This document shows, in pieces, positions 61,011-64,000 of a DNA stretch of 64,000 nt (position 1 is its first letter; every line of letters starts with the position of its first letter). Both the position numbers and the translations under genes were made by a program. The notes under the pieces are model-generated. The model had not been told where the DNA came from. It did not search any database and saw only the letters and a program-made list of their open reading frames with translations. The stretch is from contig NZ_JACCCJ010000005.1 of the NCBI RefSeq assembly GCF_013410105.1, positions 124,001 to 188,000 of the forward strand. The letters are read 5' to 3'. Source of the DNA: Sphingopyxis sp. JAI108. Its GTDB lineage: Bacteria > Pseudomonadota > Alphaproteobacteria > Sphingomonadales > Sphingomonadaceae.

Positions 61011-61751
61011 GTCGGGCTTGGCGGCGTCGATCAGTTCGAGCACATCGCTGATCAGCGCGCGCATCGCCTTGCGCGCCTTGTCGGGATTGCCGGCCACGAT
61101 CGCGTCGCGCACCGCGGCATGGTCGCCGACATTGGCGGTGCGGCCCTTGACGCGGTTGGTAAAGCGGATCGAGGTGCGCAGCGCGGTGCTGACGACGTCG
61201 CGAAACTGGGCGTAGAACGGGTTGCGCGAGGCTCGAAGCACGGCAATGTGAAACGCGATGTCGCTTTCCAGCGTATCATCGTCGCCGCGTTCGGCCTTTT
61301 CCATCCGTTTCAGCCCCGCGTTCACCCGCTCGATATCGTCCGCCGTCGCGACGCGCGCGGCCAATGCTGCCGCTTCGGGTTCGATCGCGACGCGCAGCTC
61401 GTTGAACTGCCGGAGGAGGTCGATCGAAAATTGCCGCTCGAGCAGCCAGCGCAGGACATCGGTGTCGAAGAGGTTCCACGATGTCGTGGGCTGGACGATC
61501 GTGCCCTGACGCGGGCGGGCGCTCAGAAGCCCCTTCGCGGTCAGCATCTTCACCGCCTCGCGCGTCACCGAGCGGCTGACGCCATGCTGTTTCGCAAGCT
61601 CCGCCTCGGTCGGGAATATCTCGCCCTCATAATCGCCTACGACGATCGCACGCCCGATCGCATCGAGCATGCCATAGGTCAGATTACGCCCAAGTTGCGG
61701 TCCCGCATCGTCAATTCCCAATCCCGACATGTTCGCCACGTTCGTCTCCAC
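60990..61751 (-). CDS. FadR-subfamily GntR regulator of the galactose/sulfated-glycan locus
   Basis: A 253-residue protein with an N-terminal GntR winged helix (FPTEAELAKQHGVSRSVTREAVKMLTAKGLLSARPRQGT) and a C-terminal FCD domain. Metal-binding acid/His positions are in LESDIAFHIAVLRAS and VGDHAAVRDAIVAG. DgoR, the galactonate-responsive repressor in enterobacteria, belongs to this subfamily. It is divergent from the sodium symporter gene. It may bind the TCWGATA motif found before every unit of the locus, with galactonate or a keto-deoxy acid as inducer (inferred). Confidence 0.9.
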   Translation of the reverse strand: METNVANMSGLGIDDAGPQLGRNLTYGMLDAIGRAIVVGDYEGEIFPTEAELAKQHGVSRSVTREAVKMLTAKGLLSARPRQGTIVQPTTSWNLFDTDVLRWLLERQFSIDLLRQFNELRVAIEPEAAALAARVATADDIERVNAGLKRMEKAERGDDDTLESDIAFHIAVLRASRNPFYAQFRDVVSTALRTSIRFTNRVKGRTANVGDHAAVRDAIVAGNPDKARKAMRALISDVLELIDAAKPDGAAARG

Positions 61752-61805
61752 GCAATATTTTGACAGGCCTTATCACCGATTCCACACAGGAAGCTAGACA
61801 AGCCG

Positions 61806-61824
61806 TTTAAATCAGATAAATGTG
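61806..61824. promoter_or_regulatory. TCWGATA motif, site F (before sodium symporter)
   Basis: TTTAAATCAGATAAATGTG with core TCAGATA at 61812-61818, 38 bp upstream of the symporter ATG and about 55 bp upstream of the regulator's start. Confidence 0.5.
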
Positions 61825-61855
61825 ATTTCAATAAACAGCCAAGGGGAGAGTCCGT

Positions 61856-63490
61856 ATGTCGGGCCTGTCGCAAATCGATATCATCGTCATCGTCATATAT
61901 GCCATCGGCATTTTCGGCCTCGCGCAATGGGTGAGCCGCGAAAAGGCGGGGCACACCAAGGACACGTCCGATTATTTCCTCGCCTCGAAATCGCTCCCCT
62001 GGTGGGCGATCGGCGCGTCGTTGATCGCGGCGAATATTTCGGCCGAGCAGATCGTCGGCATGTCGGGTTCGGGCTATGCCATCGGGCTTGCGATCGCCTC
62101 CTATGAATGGATGGCGGCGCTGACGCTGCTGATCGTCGGCAAATGGTTCCTGCCGATCTTCCTGAAGAATGAAATCTACACCATGCCGCAGTTCCTGGAA
62201 CAGCGGTTCGGGCCGACGATCCGCACCGTGATGGCTATATTCTGGCTGGTTCTCTACATCTTTGTGAACCTTACCTCGATCCTGTGGCTCGGTTCGATCG
62301 CCGTCACCCAGGTTGCGGGGGTGAACCAGGACGTCGCCTTGTTCGGCCTCGGCGCCTTCGCGCTCGTCTACCAGCTTCGCGGCGGGCTCAAGGCGGTGGC
62401 GCTCACCGATATCGTCCAGGTGACGCTGCTCGTGTTCGGCGGCCTCGTCATCTCCTATCTCACGCTCAGCCAGATCGGCGGCGATGCAGGCGTGCTGGGC
62501 GGCTTTGCGCGCCTGACCACTGAATTGCCCGAAAAATTCGACATGATCCTCTCGCAGGACAATCCGTTTTACAAGGATTTGCCCGGGCTTTCGGTGCTGA
62601 TCGGCGGCATGTGGATCGCGAACCTCAGCTATTGGGGGTTCAATCAATATATCATCCAGCGCGCGCTGGCGGCCAAGAACCTTGGCGAAGCGCAAAAGGG
62701 TGTGGTGTTCGCCGCCTTCCTGAAGCTGCTGATGCCCGTCATCATCGTGCTGCCCGGTATCGCTGCGGTGATCCTCGCGCCCGATCTGGCCAAGCCCGAC
62801 CAGGCCTATCCGACGATGATGGGGCTGCTCCCGGTCGGCCTGCTCGGCCTTGTCTTCGCAGCATTGGTCGCGGCAATCATCGCCTCGACGGCGTCCAAGA
62901 TCAATTCGGTCGCCACCATTTTCACGCTCGACCTCTATGCCAAGATGAAAGGGGTGGAGTCGCGAGCGCAGGATGCCAGTCAGGACGCTAACCTCACCAG
63001 CGCGCACGAACGCCAGCTCGTTTTTGTCGGCCGGATCACCGCCGTCGTCGCGACGCTTCTCGCGATCTTCACCGCGCGTCCCTTGCTCGGCAGCCTCGAT
63101 CAGGCATTCCAGTATATCCAGGAATTCTCCGGTTTCGTGACGCCGGGCATCACCGTCATATTCCTGCTCGGCCTGTTCTGGCCCCGCGCGACCGAAGCAG
63201 GGGCGCTGGTCGGTGCTGTCGCCTCGGTGCTGTTCAGCCTCATTTTCTGGTTCCCTGCCGAATGGGGCGGGATCGCGGCGTTCAACGCCGTACCTTTTAT
63301 GGATCGCATGCTCATCGTCTTCTTCGCCAGCCTGGCGTTGGCGGTGATCGTCTCGCTCGCACGCCCCGCGCGTGCCGACAGCAACCGGATCGTCATGCAA
63401 GGCGTCTCTTTCGCCACGACCAGGGGCTTCAATATCGCCGGGGTGCTGGTGATCCTGATCCTCATCGCGCTCTACGCGACCTGGTGGTGA
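61856..63490 (+). CDS. Sodium:solute symporter (SSS/SGLT family) for galactose
   Basis: A 544-residue carrier with about 14 membrane helices. GASLIAANISAEQIVGMSGSGYAIG, AYEWMAAL-like ASYEWMAALTLLIVGKWFLPIF and TMPQFLEQRFG are typical of SGLT/vSGLT-type sugar symporters, as is ALVAAIIASTASKINSVATIFTLDLY, which has the sodium-site serines. It imports a sugar with sodium, most likely galactose from the degraded glycan. GGGGAGAG precedes the ATG. The next gene starts in its stop codon (GTGA). Confidence 0.92.
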   Translation: MSGLSQIDIIVIVIYAIGIFGLAQWVSREKAGHTKDTSDYFLASKSLPWWAIGASLIAANISAEQIVGMSGSGYAIGLAIASYEWMAALTLLIVGKWFLPIFLKNEIYTMPQFLEQRFGPTIRTVMAIFWLVLYIFVNLTSILWLGSIAVTQVAGVNQDVALFGLGAFALVYQLRGGLKAVALTDIVQVTLLVFGGLVISYLTLSQIGGDAGVLGGFARLTTELPEKFDMILSQDNPFYKDLPGLSVLIGGMWIANLSYWGFNQYIIQRALAAKNLGEAQKGVVFAAFLKLLMPVIIVLPGIAAVILAPDLAKPDQAYPTMMGLLPVGLLGLVFAALVAAIIASTASKINSVATIFTLDLYAKMKGVESRAQDASQDANLTSAHERQLVFVGRITAVVATLLAIFTARPLLGSLDQAFQYIQEFSGFVTPGITVIFLLGLFWPRATEAGALVGAVASVLFSLIFWFPAEWGGIAAFNAVPFMDRMLIVFFASLALAVIVSLARPARADSNRIVMQGVSFATTRGFNIAGVLVILILIALYATWW

Positions 63491-64000
63491 GCGCGCCGTC
63501 CGCCTTTCTCGCCATCGACTGGGGCACGACCAACCGGCGTGTGTTCCGCTTCGAGGGCGGCGCGGTCGCGCATACCGAGCGCGACGACCGCGGCGCTGCG
63601 TCGGTCAGCGACTTCGCGGGCGAAGTCGCGGCGATCCGCGAGCGCTTCGGCGACCTGCCGATGCTGCTCGCGGGCATGGTCGGCTCGACCGTCGGCTGGC
63701 GCGTCGTGCCCTATGTCGCGGCGCCGGCGGGGATCGACGAGCTGGTCGCGGGGCTCGACTGGATCGATGACCGGACTGCGATCGTACCGGGCGTTTCCTG
63801 TTCGCAAAATGGCCGCGCCGACGTGATGCGCGGCGAGGAGGTGCAGTTGCTCGGCGCGGTGGCGGGCTGGATGTCGCCGCCCGACGCGCTGCTCGTGCAG
63901 CCCGGAACGCATTGCAAATGGGCGACGATGGCCGGCGGGCGCATCACCGGCTTCACCACCGCGATGACGGGCGAGCTTTTCGCTTTGCTTCGCGGACACA
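63487..64000 (+). CDS. dgoK: 2-dehydro-3-deoxygalactonokinase, cut by window end
   Basis: The frame opens at GTG 63487 inside the symporter stop and runs off the window (171 codons seen). It begins SAFLAIDWGTTNRRVFRF (phosphate-binding ASKHA-type loop), continues with LAGMVGSTVGWRVVPYV and ADVMRGEEVQLLGA, and ends with QPGTHCKWATM and TTAMTGELFALL. These match E. coli DgoK closely. It phosphorylates 2-keto-3-deoxygalactonate before aldol cleavage. The matching aldolase is expected just beyond the window. This gene decides that the pathway is for galactose rather than arabinose. Confidence 0.93.
   Translation, partial: MSAPSAFLAIDWGTTNRRVFRFEGGAVAHTERDDRGAASVSDFAGEVAAIRERFGDLPMLLAGMVGSTVGWRVVPYVAAPAGIDELVAGLDWIDDRTAIVPGVSCSQNGRADVMRGEEVQLLGAVAGWMSPPDALLVQPGTHCKWATMAGGRITGFTTAMTGELFALLRGH

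Noticed and set aside
56119..63490. Possibility that the sugar pathway is for L-arabinose
   Set aside because: The dehydrogenase and dehydratase families also serve arabinose, but the kinase at 63487 matches DgoK, and arabinose routes of this type have no kinase step.
1..64000. CRISPR arrays, insertion sequences, prophage genes, tRNA or rRNA genes
   Set aside because: No regularly spaced direct repeats, transposase-like frames with terminal inverted repeats, phage structural genes, or tRNA cloverleaf/CCA patterns were noticed on reading the sequence.

Overview
The window looks like chromosomal DNA of a GC-rich alphaproteobacterium, most likely a sphingomonad (Sphingopyxis/Sphingomonas type). 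The basis is the set of large TonB-dependent receptors, a LacI-receptor-halogenase-amylase-GH97 maltodextrin locus of Caulobacter/sphingomonad style, galactose breakdown through an IlvD/Edd-type dehydratase, and many 1-4 bp ATGA/TGATG gene overlaps. No tRNA, rRNA, CRISPR array, insertion sequence or prophage gene was seen. Genus assignment is an inference from gene content only.

Layout. (1) 1-1.9 kb: a SulP-family anion transporter cut by the window edge and a small LuxR-type DNA-binding protein. (2) 2.2-6.9 kb: a compact secretion locus resembling the Pseudomonas Fap functional-amyloid system. It has a Crp/Fnr regulator translationally coupled to a FapF-like coiled-coil/beta-barrel pore. Converging on these is an operon of three small secreted Asn/Gln-containing proteins plus a FapD-like C39 peptidase. 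Two of the small proteins carry a QRGG double-glycine motif after the signal peptide, a plausible peptidase site. (3) 6.9-8.9 kb: a MaoC-type hydratase and an acyl-CoA dehydrogenase. (4) 9.0-16.3 kb: a complete histidine-utilisation set, hutIHGU facing hutFC, around one 18-bp perfect palindrome. (5) 16.4-17.4 kb: a lipoprotein formylglycine-generating enzyme, the likely activator of the three sulfatases found later.

(6) 17.4-33.2 kb: maltodextrin use, with a sugar MFS transporter, LacI regulator, TonB receptor, tryptophan-halogenase-like flavoprotein, two GH13 enzymes and a GH97 enzyme. The MFS gene is separated from the rest by an unrelated five-gene block (LysR, PNPOx-like, GST, tautomerase, DUF606), yet its promoter and the LacI/receptor intergenic region share the same GGTATACGnATACG operator-like sequence. 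(7) 33.2-43.9 kb: a D-amino-acid salvage module on the minus strand with dgcN, dgcA, two exported D-aminoacylase-like amidohydrolases around a TonB receptor, a LysR regulator and a DAACS symporter. A near-identical 19-bp sequence stands before both dgcN and the symporter.

(8) 43.9-64 kb: a polysaccharide utilisation locus for what is probably a sulfated galactan. It has three Cys-type sulfatases, a TonB receptor, two tandem paralogues of an unrecognised NEP-motif putative glycosidase, and a double-propeller GH43-like enzyme. These join a galactose De Ley-Doudoroff pathway: mutarotase, galactose dehydrogenase, lactonase, galactonate dehydratase, sodium symporter, FadR-type regulator and dgoK (cut by the window end). 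An AT-rich TCWGATA motif recurs in the upstream region of every transcription unit of this locus.

The most promising under-described elements are the Fap-like amyloid locus with its QRGG-C39 link and the twin putative glycosidases of the sulfated-galactan locus.
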